64,000 nt of DNA from Ailurus styani (Eukaryota > Chordata > Mammalia > Carnivora > Ailuridae). The notes below the pieces were generated by a model. It saw only the letters and a list, made by a program, of their open reading frames with translations. It ran no database searches and was not told the DNA's origin. Both the position numbers and the translations under genes were made by a program. Location of the stretch: positions 633,390 through 697,389 of the forward strand of contig LNAC01000378.1 in assembly GCA_002007465.1 (NCBI GenBank). Direction: 5' to 3'. Of the stretch, positions 44,101-55,172 are shown one piece after another (the first letter of the stretch is position 1; each line of letters begins with the position of its first letter).

Positions 44101-44599
44101 TTCCAGGGGGGATGGGGAAGGATAGTCTGGTTTGAAGGCTGAAGGTTACTGAGGAGAGTATACTTAGGAGTTTCTACTAGTAGGAGACATAGGATATGTA
44201 CGTACAAATAATAGTAACGGGCAGGAGAAAGTTATATTTAAAGGTAACTAAAACCCACTTCATGGAAGAACTGGGGAACGGAATGCATCACACGGTTATT
44301 CTGAAAGTGTCCACGCAGAGAAAGCAGTCCTCCTGACTCTTTGTTTCCTCTTGTTATGACAAGGCAGTAAAGTTGGAAAAATGTGGGTTTTTTCACGGGG
44401 GAGCGGCAGTACTTGTTTTTGAGCCTATCAACACCCTTGGCCAAGGTTGGGAGTGTATGAAGTATGCTGACATTTCTGTAGGTGTGAGGTTAGCTCTCCA
44501 TCCTCACTCTTGATCTGGCCTGGCAGGAGGGTTCGGGGGAGGACTGCCTCCTAATTAAGTCCTACCCTTCCCACTTACTGCAAAGTATACTGAAAAAAA

Positions 44600-44755
44600 T
44601 CAGAGTCTCCACCACTTACCAGCAGCTCTGGGATCTTGGACAAATAAAGGAACCTCCCTGATAATAATACCTACTTCATAGGGTTGTCGTTAAAACACAG
44701 CCCCATACACGGTGTATAGCAATTGCTCAATAATTGGGATAGCTCTTAAGCATGA
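44600..44755 (+). mobile_element. MIR
   Basis: 'ccaccacttaccagcagctc', 'gaacctccctgataataata' and 'cctacttcatagggttgtcg' follow MIR sense. Confidence 0.8.
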
Positions 44756-45369
44756 CTGTTTCATGGTTGGGAAGTCTGATGATTAGCGACATCCTGGGAT
44801 CAGAGGGGGGAAAAAACCTAGGCCCATTAATAAACTCTCCTGGTATCTGTATGAATTCCTACTGGAGCAGGAAGTAGATATCTAGGAAAACGTGGTCTAG
44901 ACTAATCTTTCAGTCCTGCAGAACTTTTGATCTCCTACCAGTCAGTCGAGGTCACTCAAATATTTGGGGATGGGGGCCACTTTTGGTGACTGTCTTCTGT
45001 GGTCTTTCAATCTACCTTAGTGTGAAAGAGGGAAGAAAAGAAGAAAATAAAGGAATAGATCAGGGAAAGTAATCAACCATGGTGAACATTCCCACGGATG
45101 ACCCTTCGGAACAAAGTCAAAGGCTACCCTTTGACAAACATGTTTGTTCCCATGTTATTCTCAGGACTCTTTCATGGTCCCTGGGGTTGGAGGGCCCAGG
45201 GTATTCCCACTTCCACACTGGACACCAAGCAGAGGTCTCTTGGTGCATTCTTTCCCTCATTCAGTCCGCAGATAACTTTCCCTGTGAGTACGGCACACCC
45301 ACCACCATCGGACAGCCTCACTGGGGGAGGGGGCGTTGGGTCAGGAGGCAGGAAAGAAACAAACAGCAA

Positions 45370-45525
45370 TGGAAACAGACAATGGCAGTTGATAGTAACG
45401 CTGCAAATCAGAGGCAGGTTAAGCATGATGGTGAAGGACTCTTATTTCATTTGAGGGGCTCAGGGATGATCCGGTCAATGAGGTGACATTTAAACAGGGA
45501 CCTGAATGAACTGAAGGATAGCGCT
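45370..45525 (-). mobile_element. L2 fragment, antisense
   Basis: 'gatgatccggtcaatgaggt', 'gacatttaaacagggacctg' and 'aatgaactgaagga' match the reversed L2 segment 'ggtcagggaaggcctc...gaggtgacatttgag'. Confidence 0.68.
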
Positions 45526-45778
45526 TTTGTCCTTCTTTCTCATTCTCTCCCCTCTTGACTCTTTGGTGCTTTCTCGTGCACACAGTTTGCATGGAGTGTC
45601 TGGTTCCTCTATCTCTTGCCACTCGGGGGAGCCCCCCCTCCCCGTTCATCAAACCCTTGTCCTTGGGACCTCACATTGCCACCTGGCTGACACTCCCTCT
45701 CCCACAGTGGGGCTCAGACACCCAGTAGGCCACCATGTCTGTTTTGTTGAATTACTTAGTCAAAGAAGCCAGTTGATG

Positions 45779-45890
45779 GAATGAGCACTGAGTGTAATAT
45801 GCAACTGATGAATCACAAAGCTCTACCTCTGAAGCTAGTAAGACACCATATGTTAATTAACTGAATTTAAAGTTAAAATAATCACAAACA
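45779..45890 (+). mobile_element. LINE-1 extreme 3' end
   Basis: 'gaatgagcactgagtgtaat', 'actgatgaatcacaaag' and 'atatgttaattaactgaatt' match the end of carnivore L1, followed by an A/C-rich tail (aaacacaaacaaacaaag). Only about 110 bp was inserted. Confidence 0.82.
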
Positions 45891-46249
45891 CAAACAAACA
45901 AAGAGGTCACCTAGACCATAGGGACAATGGTTTAGCCTGCCCAGGAAGATTAATCATGCATGTCTAAGCAGAGCAATGGCATTATCTTGTGTATAATTTA
46001 AATGCTGATTTAGAAATGCTTACCCTGGATGGGAAGAAAAGAAAAAGATAAATATAAGCATGACATAGACAAGGGATCGGCTGGCTACCAATCTGCCTTT
46101 GGATGCTTTGGCACCTGCCCATAACAAGAAAAGCCCCGCAGAAGACAAAGGTCCCCAACCTCACTGCAGCCACGCCCTACACGTCATAGTGCTTGCCTAT
46201 TATGGGGCAGATTTGCATGGGGGTGCATAGGAGGGGGGTTTGCCAGACA

Positions 46250-46696
46250 CGCTTGTAACCAATACTTATTGAGCACTTACTATGGGCCAGGCACCACTTA
46301 CTAGACTCCGGAAATAGAGTCATGGAAAAGACAGAAGTCTCTTACATCTTGGAGATTTCCTTCTAGTCCACAGAGTCTAGTGGGAGAGTCAGGCAATAAA
46401 TGCATTGTCAAAGAGATATCTAAGGTGATGTCAGATAGGAATGGTTATAGTGCTATGATGAAAATTTAGGAAGAGTAGAAGATCTCTAGAAGGCCATAGG
46501 GCAAGGGTACTATCTTAGATATACTAGTCTGGGAAGGGTTCTCTAAAGTCACATCATTGACAAGAGACCTGAGGGAAGAGGGAGGGAGTCATTCAAATGT
46601 CTGGGGGAAGAGCTTTCCAGCGAGAACAGCAAGTACAAAGGCCCTGAGGTAGGAAGGAGCTTTGTGTAGACACAGAAAGACAAGATCAATGGGCTA
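46250..46696 (-). mobile_element. L2 3' region, antisense, part before the hAT insertion
   Basis: 'acttattgagcacttactat', 'gggccaggcaccacttacta', 'tctgggggaagagctttcca', 'gcgagaacagcaagtacaaa' and 'ggccctgaggtaggaaggag' give a continuous reversed L2 match that stops at the transposon edge. Confidence 0.9.
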
Positions 46697-47289
46697 AGCG
46701 GTAATTCTCAATGGGGGATCAGTGCCCCCTTGAGGGCATTTTGAAAATGTGAGTGGGTGTTCGGGGGTGGGGGGTGGGGGTGGGGCTGGGTTTGTTTTGT
46801 TTCTCAGTTGTTCCAGTGATTAGAACTTCCTACTTGGAAGAGGGGTGTGGGTGGCAGGAAAGATCATATTTCATTTTGCTTGGAACTTTATCAAGAAACA
46901 TGTACCATTTTGGAAAAAAAACCTCATCACCGGCTGCAATGCAGTGCTGTGTATTAGAATAGCCTGTGTCACGTGCTTTTATCAAGTCGTACCTCTCACT
47001 GTGACTTTTCATTACAGACGCAAGGCTTCTTACTACTTCATTACATTGGCAAGCGTAGCTGTGGCCCAGGATTGACATATTCAATATTAAACTACGCATG
47101 ATTTTATTATAAATTATTTCCTTATGTTTCTTTTATGTCATTTGGGGGGCATTATATTGATGTTTTAAAAATACGTGCATAGGCAAGTTATCCTATGTAT
47201 ACATTTCATTTCATGATAATAAAAGGGGCATTAAAAGTATTTGTTACCAAAAGAGGGTACTAGATCTTTTAGGGTTGGGATCCTCTACG
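46697..47289 (+). mobile_element. hAT (Charlie-like) DNA transposon, nonautonomous, inside L2
   Basis: Terminal sequences 'cggtaattctcaatggggg' and 'agggttgggatcctctacg' are degraded forms of the hAT inverted end (cagtggttctcaac). The interior has 'cattacagacgcaaggcttc', 'tattcaatattaaacta' and 'gataataaaaggggcatta', as in Charlie-type elements. No transposase frame survives. L2 sequence matches on both sides as one element. A G-quadruplex run lies at 46763-46790. Confidence 0.78.
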
Positions 47290-47610
47290 GTAGAGGAAGC
47301 GAGGGTACAGTGGTGAGAAATAAGGTCAGGAAAGTAAAAAGGAAAGGCCCAGTCACGCAGAGCCTCGTAGGCCACGACAAAAGCTTTGGCTCAGATTCTG
47401 AGCGAGACAGGGAGGCGATGGAAGGTTCTGAGCAGAGGGATAGACAATGTGACTTGAGCGTGTGGAGGACAGACTTTGGCGTACATGAGTGCAAGCAGAG
47501 AGGTGGGCTGAAGACTCTTACAAACAGTACTGGGAAGGAATAACGGTGGCTTGAATCAGGGCGGCAGCGGTGGAGGCAGTGAATGGTGACTTATCTCTGG
47601 GAATGTATTT
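47290..47610 (-). mobile_element. L2 3' region, antisense, part after the hAT insertion
   Basis: Picks up where the part before 46697 stops: 'gtggtgagaaataaggtcag', 'cagagcctcgtaggccacga', 'gaggcgatggaaggttctga' and 'gaataacggtggcttgaatc'. Confidence 0.85.
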
Positions 47611-49034
47611 TGCAGGTAGAGCCAGGAAGACACACGGAGGAAATCACCTTTGAGCTGAGCCTTGAGAGGCTAGGAGAGGACAACAGGTGTGAGGCTAAGA
47701 GCTAGGCTGCATGCGGCGTGTTGTGTCTTGGAAAAGAGAAAAAGGAAAGAATGTCCAGGGAAGGTGGCATCACATCCCTTTCAGAGGCAAAGGGCCACAA
47801 AAGCCCAGCAGAAGAGTTTTGACATCGAAGCTCTTGAAGGCTTTGGGGCAAGACTGGGAGCTGTTTGGTAGAAGGGGTTCTGCTGCCTTCTACTGAGTTC
47901 CTTCGTTTGCCACTGGGCTCAGAGCACAGTGCTTACATGGTAGGAGGTCAGATGAATGGAGTAATGTATTGTAGGCCTTAAAGAAGTCATTCCTTGTAGA
48001 GAGAATTCCGAATGGAATTATTTTTAAAATTTACAGGACATTTCCATGTAGTCCTAGACTGGTTAGAATTCTGAAAACAAGAGAGGCAATTAACTGTAGA
48101 AATGTACAAGAAACAAACACTGCTTGGAGGCTGAGTGGGCTTTGCCACTTCTGCAAAGATTGCTGGCCTTTCAGTGACAGAGAAGAGTCTTATCAGATGA
48201 TCAAACACTTAGGAGTTCCACTTTACAATTCTTTCCCTTCATCAGAAATCAAAACAATAATTTTTCTCTTAACTTCATCGTTGCAGGAACAGTACCAATG
48301 ACAGAAATTGGCTTTGCAAGACGCTTTGGACTTTTTAAAACACTGCTCAATGAAATTATTGTCAAAAGAGTCTACTCTCCTCCAGCTTCATGGAAAGTGC
48401 AAGAAGAAGCTAACTGGTGGCTGGATCATTTACATTTATATAGAGCAGCACCGCCTCTGAAGGGGATCCATCAGGCAGCCTTGCTTTCCTGAAATAGATG
48501 AAAATCCTCCTCCATGCAATGAGCTATAGGGTTCCATCAGGCCCTGAGCTGCTGAGGTCTTCTCACCATGCAGATGCTCTCCTTTGGGCTGCACCTAGCA
48601 GCTCCTTACCGTGGGGACTTAGAGACCCAGTGAATTTTTTTTTTTTTTGGCAGTCTCAGTGCCGGAGCAAAGCCTGATAAAGGCAGGTATCCAGGCTCCC
48701 CAGTGCCTTTGCTCTAAGAGCCTTGGAGGGGGAAGTTGAAACACACCTTGGATCACGGTGGCCTCTGTAACCACAGCCTCTTCCTCACTCCAGCATCCTG
48801 CTTCTGGAAACTTCTCTCCACATCATGGGTTTATCAGACGGTGGCGAGAGAACAAAGTTACTGGCCTGCGAAGTAAGGAGCCTTTAGGAATCAATCCATA
48901 TTCAGACGGGGTGAGTTGTGCCTGCACAGCATCCATCTCCCTGCCCCCAGCCTAGGTGCCAAGTTTGGGATTTCTTAATCCATCCATGCTGGCCCTAAAT
49001 TCTAGGTCCACTAAGACACCAGTCACAAGCATTC
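47611..49034. other. Mostly unique sequence with one possible exon
   Basis: A good splice-acceptor-like sequence ends at 48286 and is followed by an open frame to a stop at 48490-48492. No protein match could be recalled. A T-run lies at about 48637-48650. Confidence 0.4.
47905..47965 (+). mobile_element. L2 tail fragment
   Basis: 'ccactgggctcagagcacag' and 'tgcttacatggtaggaggtc' resemble the last 60 bp of L2. Weak. Confidence 0.4.
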
Positions 49035-49165
49035 TCATTTCACACATTTAACAGACACTGAGTTTTTGCCCATTACGGGCTAGACTCTGGGAATATAATA
49101 GCTACCAAAATAGACCTGTATTCTCATAGAAGAGACAGGAAATGAGCAAATGGGAGACGTACTGT
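49035..49165 (-). mobile_element. L2 3' end, antisense
   Basis: 'cagacactgagtttttgccc', 'attacgggctagactctggg' and 'ctcatagaagagacaggaaa' match the reversed L2 terminus. Confidence 0.7.
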
Positions 49166-49299
49166 CAACCGTCAGGAACAGGGTGCCCCAGGAGCCCAGA
49201 GAATAGGGACTGCCCCTCTAATCTAGGGTTCAGGGCAAGGCGCTGGGAGTGAGCGAGGCTCCGGCCGAGCCCTCAGATCAGAGAAATATCCAGACAGGT

Positions 49300-49475
49300 G
49301 AAGAAAAGAAGAACCACCACAACATGCTATGTGGGAGGCAAACACAGGCTATAAAACATACTGATCCCACTCCGTATGGGGCATGCACTTCAAACATTCC
49401 TAGGGGCTATCTCTGGGGGGGGTAGAATTATGAGTTACTGTTAGTTTCTCCACAATATTCAGTATTTTCCAGAAT
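49300..49475 (+). mobile_element. LINE 3'-end-like fragment
   Basis: 'actgatcccactccgtatgg', 'ggggctatctctgggg' and 'attatgagttactgttag' parallel the fragments at 3325-3640. Confidence 0.4.
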
Positions 49476-49479
49476 TCCT

Positions 49480-51185
49480 GCCATCCACCTGCTGGCACCT
49501 GTAGTCAGAAAGCAAAATCTGATCTAATGCAAAGCAAACCTGTCTCTAAGCCCAGCCCTCACACAGCAGCTGCCTCCTCCGTTGAGCCCCTCGGGAGCAC
49601 TTTTCCCCGGCCCCTGGTGGCCAACCAGCAATTTGGAACCAGGGCCAGCCCCCTCGCTCCTGGTCAGTTAATGCAATCCTCCCCCGGGATCCCCCTGTGT
49701 GGCTCCACACGCCACACCAATCATCTTGTCACCTTGCCCATCTCCCTACATTTTCTGAGCCCTGATTTCTCTCAACAGCCCTATTTTTCTTTCCATAAAT
49801 TCCCTCCCCTAGAATTGCTGTCAGATTCCACCAGCAGGCTTGTCATGGAGATTGCCTGCACAATAATTCTTGAATGCTACAAACAGCGTTAAAGTCTATT
49901 TTCCATTATGAGCCCTTCTGGCCCAGACAGAGAGGCCTACTCTGATTTTGAAAGACGCTCCTCTGTAATCAGCGGCCTGCTAACAGTATTTGCTCATTCT
50001 CTCCCCTAGCTAATATTTCACTTTGGAGGCAGGAAAGGAACGGAAGCCTCACTCCTGGGTCACCGCGCGGCCAGAGCCAGGGACAGGAGTGAGGCCAACC
50101 CCAGGCCCCATAAAGTAACACACTGGGGTGTGCAGAATTCTGGTGGCGACCTTTCCTCCTTTTCCTTTTCCAGGCTCGGGCGGCCCACGTTCAGCCATTA
50201 GACTTCTCTGGTTTGAAGTTGTACCGGGAAACCGTACATGTGCCCGTTCCCTGGTGCCGTCCAAAGCCTCGGTTTGGCGACAGCTGTGCAGCTGTTGAGC
50301 AATTAAGTCTCGTTATCTCCCAATCTGCAAAGGGACGGAGATAAAGGCTCTCCCCCACTGCTCAGGCCACGGTCTAGGAAGTTGTGTGCAATAATTACAA
50401 GGGAAGCCAGAAGGCAAGAAAGGACAGATTACTGAGTGAGTTCTAGAAACTGCCCTCCAAAAATATCTCTGATGGATGGAGGTGTTTGTCTCCCAGCCTT
50501 AGAGCGAGGGAGCCGGAGAGTGCTCCTGAGGCCACCAGGTGGCTAGCCCACAGGGGCACCCACGCGCACCAGCAGCAGCAGCCAAGTTGGCCAAGTCAAG
50601 GCTTACCGCCCTTTGGCTACTGAGCATGGAGACACATTAGTTCTTCCCGGCAGTGCTCAGCCCCATTGACCCCTTCCATTTTCCTGGGCACCCCCTTTCC
50701 AGTCGCCGTGGCTAGTTTCCACTTCCTTCCCTTTTCTAGCAACCCTCGGGGGTAGAATGGAGACGGAATCGGTGCCAGCACATTTATCCTTACACAGAAC
50801 GGGCTGTTCCAACCTTAGAGCCAAAGCGCAACAACGGTTTTAGTTTGTGTCGATGGCTGCGGTCTGGTTCCTTCGAGGAAAAGGGACAACCACCTTCCAT
50901 GTGTGTTTAGTGTTAAAATCCCGCCTTTTAGAGTGGTGACTTGTAAAATGTTCTTTGGTACTTTGAGCCAAGGAATTTCAAGGACTTAAAATGTTGGCCT
51001 CCTCATCCAGCAAATTCATTCTAGACCTGCCGAAAGCCATGAAAGCCAAAACTGAAGAATGGATTTCTAGACCGGTTTCCCCAGTAAGTCTCAACCTTTT
51101 GCTAGGGGGTGGGAAGGGGCTAAAGGAAGGGTATAATGGAATCTGCGAAGAAGGGAACAGAGGTCGTGCGTGGAATAAAATCCCA
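49480..51185. other. Repeat-poor block, probable noncoding
   Basis: The longest stretch without recognisable mobile elements. It includes the motif cluster at 50281-50344 and AT-rich homeodomain-type cores at 49850-50020. No exon recognised. Confidence 0.4.
50281..50344. promoter_or_regulatory. Candidate enhancer core: paired E-boxes and inverted GATA motifs
   Basis: Two cagctg E-boxes 2 bp apart (50281-50286, 50289-50294), a caattaag homeodomain core, and a perfect inverted pair ttatctcc (50313-50320) / ggagataa (50337-50344) forming two opposed GATA sites. Repeat-free. Confidence 0.3.
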
Positions 51186-51201
51186 ACATTCCTATAGTTT
51201 T

Positions 51202-51397
51202 GGGCGCCTGGGTGGCTCAGTGGGTTAAAGCCTCTGCCTTCTGCTCAGGTCATGATCCCAGGGTCCTGGGATCAAGGCCCGCATCGGGCTCTCTGCTCAG
51301 CGGGGAGCCTGCTTCCCCCTCTCTTCTGCCTGCCTCTCTACCTACTTGTAATCTCTCTCTCTGTGTGTCAAATAAATAAATAAAATCTTTTTTAAAA
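51202..51397 (+). mobile_element. CAN-SINE, mustelid-type, young
   Basis: Near-consensus head 'gggcgcctgggtggctcagt' followed by 'gggttaaagcctctgcc', body with 'gcctgcctctctacctactt' and tail 'aaataaataaataaaatc'. Perfect 14-bp target-site duplication attcctatagtttt at 51188-51201 and 51398-51411. A T-run extends the 3' duplication to about 51422. Confidence 0.97.
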
Positions 51398-51714
51398 ATT
51401 CCTATAGTTTTTTTTTTTTTTTAAATATCAACTCTAGAGAATAAAGTTCTGAAAAATCTTCCTGGCTGGAGAGAACACACAGAAGATACAATAAAAAATA
51501 TTATAGCAGGATGAAGTCATAAAACGGAAGTGAACACTGCCTGGCCAAGATCTGTGCTCTTGATACAGGGAGAACCAGGTGAGAGGCCACCGAAGGGTCA
51601 GCACAAATCAATCCGCACCACTGGAGCACTCTCCCCAATGCAGCCCCTTCTGTTTGCTAGAACACCAGCGGGGCAAACTACCAAGTCAAAGCGAGTTGCT
51701 GGAACCACAGCTGT

Positions 51715-51830
51715 ACCCTGTTATCCTTGAGGTCAGAGGCCGGGTCTTACCCACAGCCCCATCCCCCATGGCTGGACCTCTGCCTGGCACATAACGGCTT
51801 CCCGATAAACAAATATTTCTTCTGTAAACA
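51715..51830 (+). mobile_element. L2 3' end
   Basis: 'ccttgaggtcagaggccggg', 'ggctggacctctgcctggca' and 'cgataaacaaatatttcttc' are a clear L2 tail. Confidence 0.72.
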
Positions 51831-51929
51831 CACCATGAAAAGAAATGGAACAGCAACACCCCAGATGTGTGTGGTTAACACCCTCATACCATATTTCCCC
51901 TTCTGTTTGTACTCGACAAAATAACTCAC

Positions 51930-52078
51930 TTCAAGAGCGACAGGGGCTCTACCAAGCAAATAGAATCCATTTGTATTTGATCTACCCAAACAAGGCAAGG
52001 GCAGATCCATTTTCCCCGGAACATAGTGCCTAGAACAGTAGCATAGCGGGTACTCAATAAGTATTTCTTGTACGATTA
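51930..52078 (+). mobile_element. L2 3' end, second copy nearby
   Basis: 'ccccggaacatagtgcctag', 'aacagtagcatagcgggtac' and 'tcaataagtatttcttgtac' are an L2 tail in the same orientation as the copy 100 bp upstream. Confidence 0.72.
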
Positions 52079-52079
52079 A

Positions 52080-53850
52080 ATGTAGGTGTGACATCAAAAG
52101 AAATACATACTAAGAAAATACCTTACAAAGAGTAGCCCCAAATGGATGCTTGATTTTGCTCTATTTTCAGCTTCATGTTCAGAAATGTATCAGGTCAATC
52201 AAGACAAATCAAGTCGGTCAAAAACAATACCACACCACTCTTGCTGGGGGAAGGTGGGCTGCATTCTCAGTGTCTGCATCAAGTAGAATATGCCCCCCCT
52301 TTGTTCCTGTCCATGATCCATCGAGGAACATCGCAAAATCATTCCAGGAGCTACATTATATCTGAAGAGCCAGTGGGGGAAAAACACATGAGTTGTTGAG
52401 AAGGAAGTCCAGTTGGTATTACTTTCACGATCGGCCCAAACAGACTTTTAAAGAAATAAAGCAAATGAGAGGCAATCTGTTTCCTTCATGCAGGTATTTA
52501 CATAGAACTGTTTGCTCGGTCTGAAGAGCTTCCTCATTTCTCCTCTGTACTGTGGGGCCATCTCAGAGACGGTTTGCATAAGTAATGCATTTATTTACTA
52601 ATCTTCAAAGAGTCTCTCTTTTTCCTGCCTTCCCACTGTAGTCATTAGGGGTCACAACCCTGCAGGAAATATGGGCTGCCATGGTAACACAAAATGTCTG
52701 CTCCTGGGCTTAGCGTAATTCCTCCCTAATAGAAAAACAACGAGCAGTAAATCCCATCTCTGATAAACTGCCTTATTGTTTTACAGAGCCTCTACCTAGG
52801 AGGTGGAGAGCCCCCAGAGCAGTTTTAAATGATACAAATGTGATATGCATCTGAACTGATTTCTCATTTTGCACAAGGAACCGGGTAAAATCATACCGGG
52901 TCAAGTCAAATTCCTTGCCCCGTTTAAAAATCATTGGCACTGCGCTCAGTCATCTGCTGGGCACTGTTATCAGATGCTGAGTGGCACTGTGCTAGGGGCT
53001 GGAACAAAGCAAATCATTTCCCCCAATCGCTTTTAATCCCCATAGAAAACTACAAATGAAATGCACCCACTCCATCATTTTCAACTCTTTCACAATGATA
53101 GTTATTTTGTTAGTTTACAATCTTGTGGACGGAAAATGAGGTGAGCCTGTTCGGGGTTAGGGAACTGGACATGAGAGAAAGACACCCTAATATTGACCTC
53201 CAAGACACTGCCATGCAACAAGAAGAAAAGTTTCTCTTGCTTACATTTGGGGACAAAAGAAACATAGTCAACAGAAAAAGCTACTGCCCAACTATTTTGT
53301 TCTGAAAGGGAAGTGTTCAGAAAAATATCCTGCATGTAGCAATGATTACGTAAATTGAACTACCCCGTAAATGCTAAAAGGTATAATTCTTGTCAAAGTA
53401 CACACTCATTAATGTGTCAACCTTTGAGACCCAGGCACGTGGCCACCCCCTTGGGCCCTGGCAGGAATATCCATTGGCAAGATGTTGATTCTTCTCTCAA
53501 ATGACTCTGATTCTCCCTCAGATCTCCAAGGCACACCTGGAATTGTTCAGTTCTTCTGCTTTCCATTACACCTCAGAACTTACCCTCTAGTCATGCAGAC
53601 TGCTGGTCTCACTGTTCTCGGAACATACCATACTGTTCCGCTTCCATATCGCTGCACGCTCTAGCTCCCTGGGTCGCTGGTCCTCCCCAACAAAATTCTA
53701 TGAATCCTTCAGCGTATTATCATACATTTGGGCATTTAACTACAGTCTGCCGTACTCATTACCTGCCAAATGTTCCCTATATACAGATCTTGCCTCCCTG
53801 AAGGAGATTGTCAAGTCCCTGAGAGCAAGCTTCAAGAGTCTCTCGTGTCA
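52080..53850. other. Repeat-poor block, probable noncoding
   Basis: Holds the POU/RFX motif block at 52573-52688. No coding frame with a domain. A weak L2-like tail may lie near 52935-53010. Confidence 0.4.
52573..52688. promoter_or_regulatory. Candidate enhancer core: POU/homeodomain and RFX X-box motifs
   Basis: tttgcataagtaatgcat (52573-52590) contains octamer-like and homeodomain cores, and gctgccatggtaac (52675-52688) matches 12 of 14 bases of the symmetric RFX X-box. The block is free of recognisable repeats. Enhancer activity is inferred. Confidence 0.3.
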
Positions 53851-53859
53851 TTGGCCACC

Positions 53860-54200
53860 ACGCTTTGATAAAGCAAGCTGCCATGATGGAAAGGAACTGA
53901 GGGTGATCTCTGGCCCACAGCCAGCAAGGAACCGAGGCCCTCCATCCCACAGCCCTCTAGGAACTGAGTTCTACCAACAACCCCTTGAGCTTAGAGGCAC
54001 ATCTTTCCCCAGTTCAACCTTCAAATGAGATCCTAGCCCTGGCCAATTGCAGCCTGTGAGAGACCTTTAAGCAGAGTACCCAGTCCAGCCAATGCCTAAA
54101 CTTCTGACCCAGAGGAGATGTGAGATAATATATGTGTTTAGATGTAAACTGCTAAGTTTGGAGATCATTTGTTACACAGCAATAGATAACTAATACTATA
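53860..54200 (+). mobile_element. ERVL-MaLR LTR (MLT1-like), 3' part
   Basis: 'cacagccagcaaggaaccga', 'tgagttctaccaacaacccc', 'tgtaaactgctaagtttgga' and 'gttacacagcaatagataac' match the last two thirds of an MLT1 LTR. Confidence 0.85.
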
Positions 54201-54499
54201 AGCCTAGCAACTGGGTTTATAACACAAGTTCTATAAATCCTTGTGGAGTTAGAGGTATGCAAGAGAGAATTCTATTTTTGGTGTATTCTCCAGTGACTTC
54301 AGTGTTTGGGGAAAAAGCATCACACTTCTTACTAGACGAAGGCCAAGAATTTGATCATCTGTGTCAGTTGCCAACCTCAGAATATGGAGTGTGAAGACCA
54401 AGGCGTCTACTTCTCATTGGCCCCTTCGCGGTTTGTACCAAATATGAATAATATCTGTGGAGTTCACACGGGACTGTCTTACAAGCATCCGCTTTACCA

Positions 54500-55172
54500 G
54501 CCCCTGCTTCTGATGGGTCCTCTCTCCCCTCACAACTAAGTCCAATTCCTTAGCCTGCTTGTTCAAGCGCTTTCTCGGCTAGACCCTAACTGCCTCCCCA
54601 GCCTTGTCTCTCACCAAGTGCCTTTCTTAACCCCACGGTGGTCGGAGTGATCTTTTAAAAGCCCAGATCTGGTGATGCCCTTTCCATGCTTAAAACCCTC
54701 CAAAGGCTTCTAGATCCTCTTGGGACAGAGACTCGACACGGCCCGGCCCCTGTCCACAGCTGCAGCCTTGTCTTATGCTATTCATACCCGAATTCTCTCC
54801 TCTTTAGCCACGATGGCCTGCTTTCAGTTCCTGGTGCTAGTTACGGTCTACCTTGCCACCAAGCCCGCAAACATGCTTCTCCTTTGTCACCTGCTTGTCT
54901 CCTATCCATCTTTCAGCTCTTGCCATAGCATGACTCCCTTGGAAAGGCATTTGCTGACCTTCCTGACCTGGTCAAGCGCCACATCCTATGTTCCCATGGC
55001 AGCACGTACCTCTCCTTTCTAGGATGTGTCATATTTATTTGTGTGACATATTAATGTTAGCGCCTCTCCTTCGCTGTGAAGTCAGCTCCATGAGGCTGGG
55101 CCTTTGCCTGGTTCACTGCTATGTCCCCAGCACTTGGCACACACTAGGTACTCAATATATAAGTTTGAGATA
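54500..55172 (+). mobile_element. L2 3' region, long copy
   Basis: Well-preserved order: 'aaaaccctccaaaggcttct', 'ggaaaggcatttgctgacct', 'gaagtcagctccatgaggct', 'gctatgtccccagcacttgg' and 'cacactaggtactcaatata'. The frames at 54686-55173 are non-coding shadows of this LINE. Confidence 0.9.

Noticed and set aside
53860..54200. Intact endogenous retrovirus next to the MaLR LTRs
   Set aside because: All MaLR LTRs in the window (about 11.9, 16.7, 24.7, 29.0, 30.6 and 53.9 kb) appear solitary. No paired LTRs or internal coding region were found.
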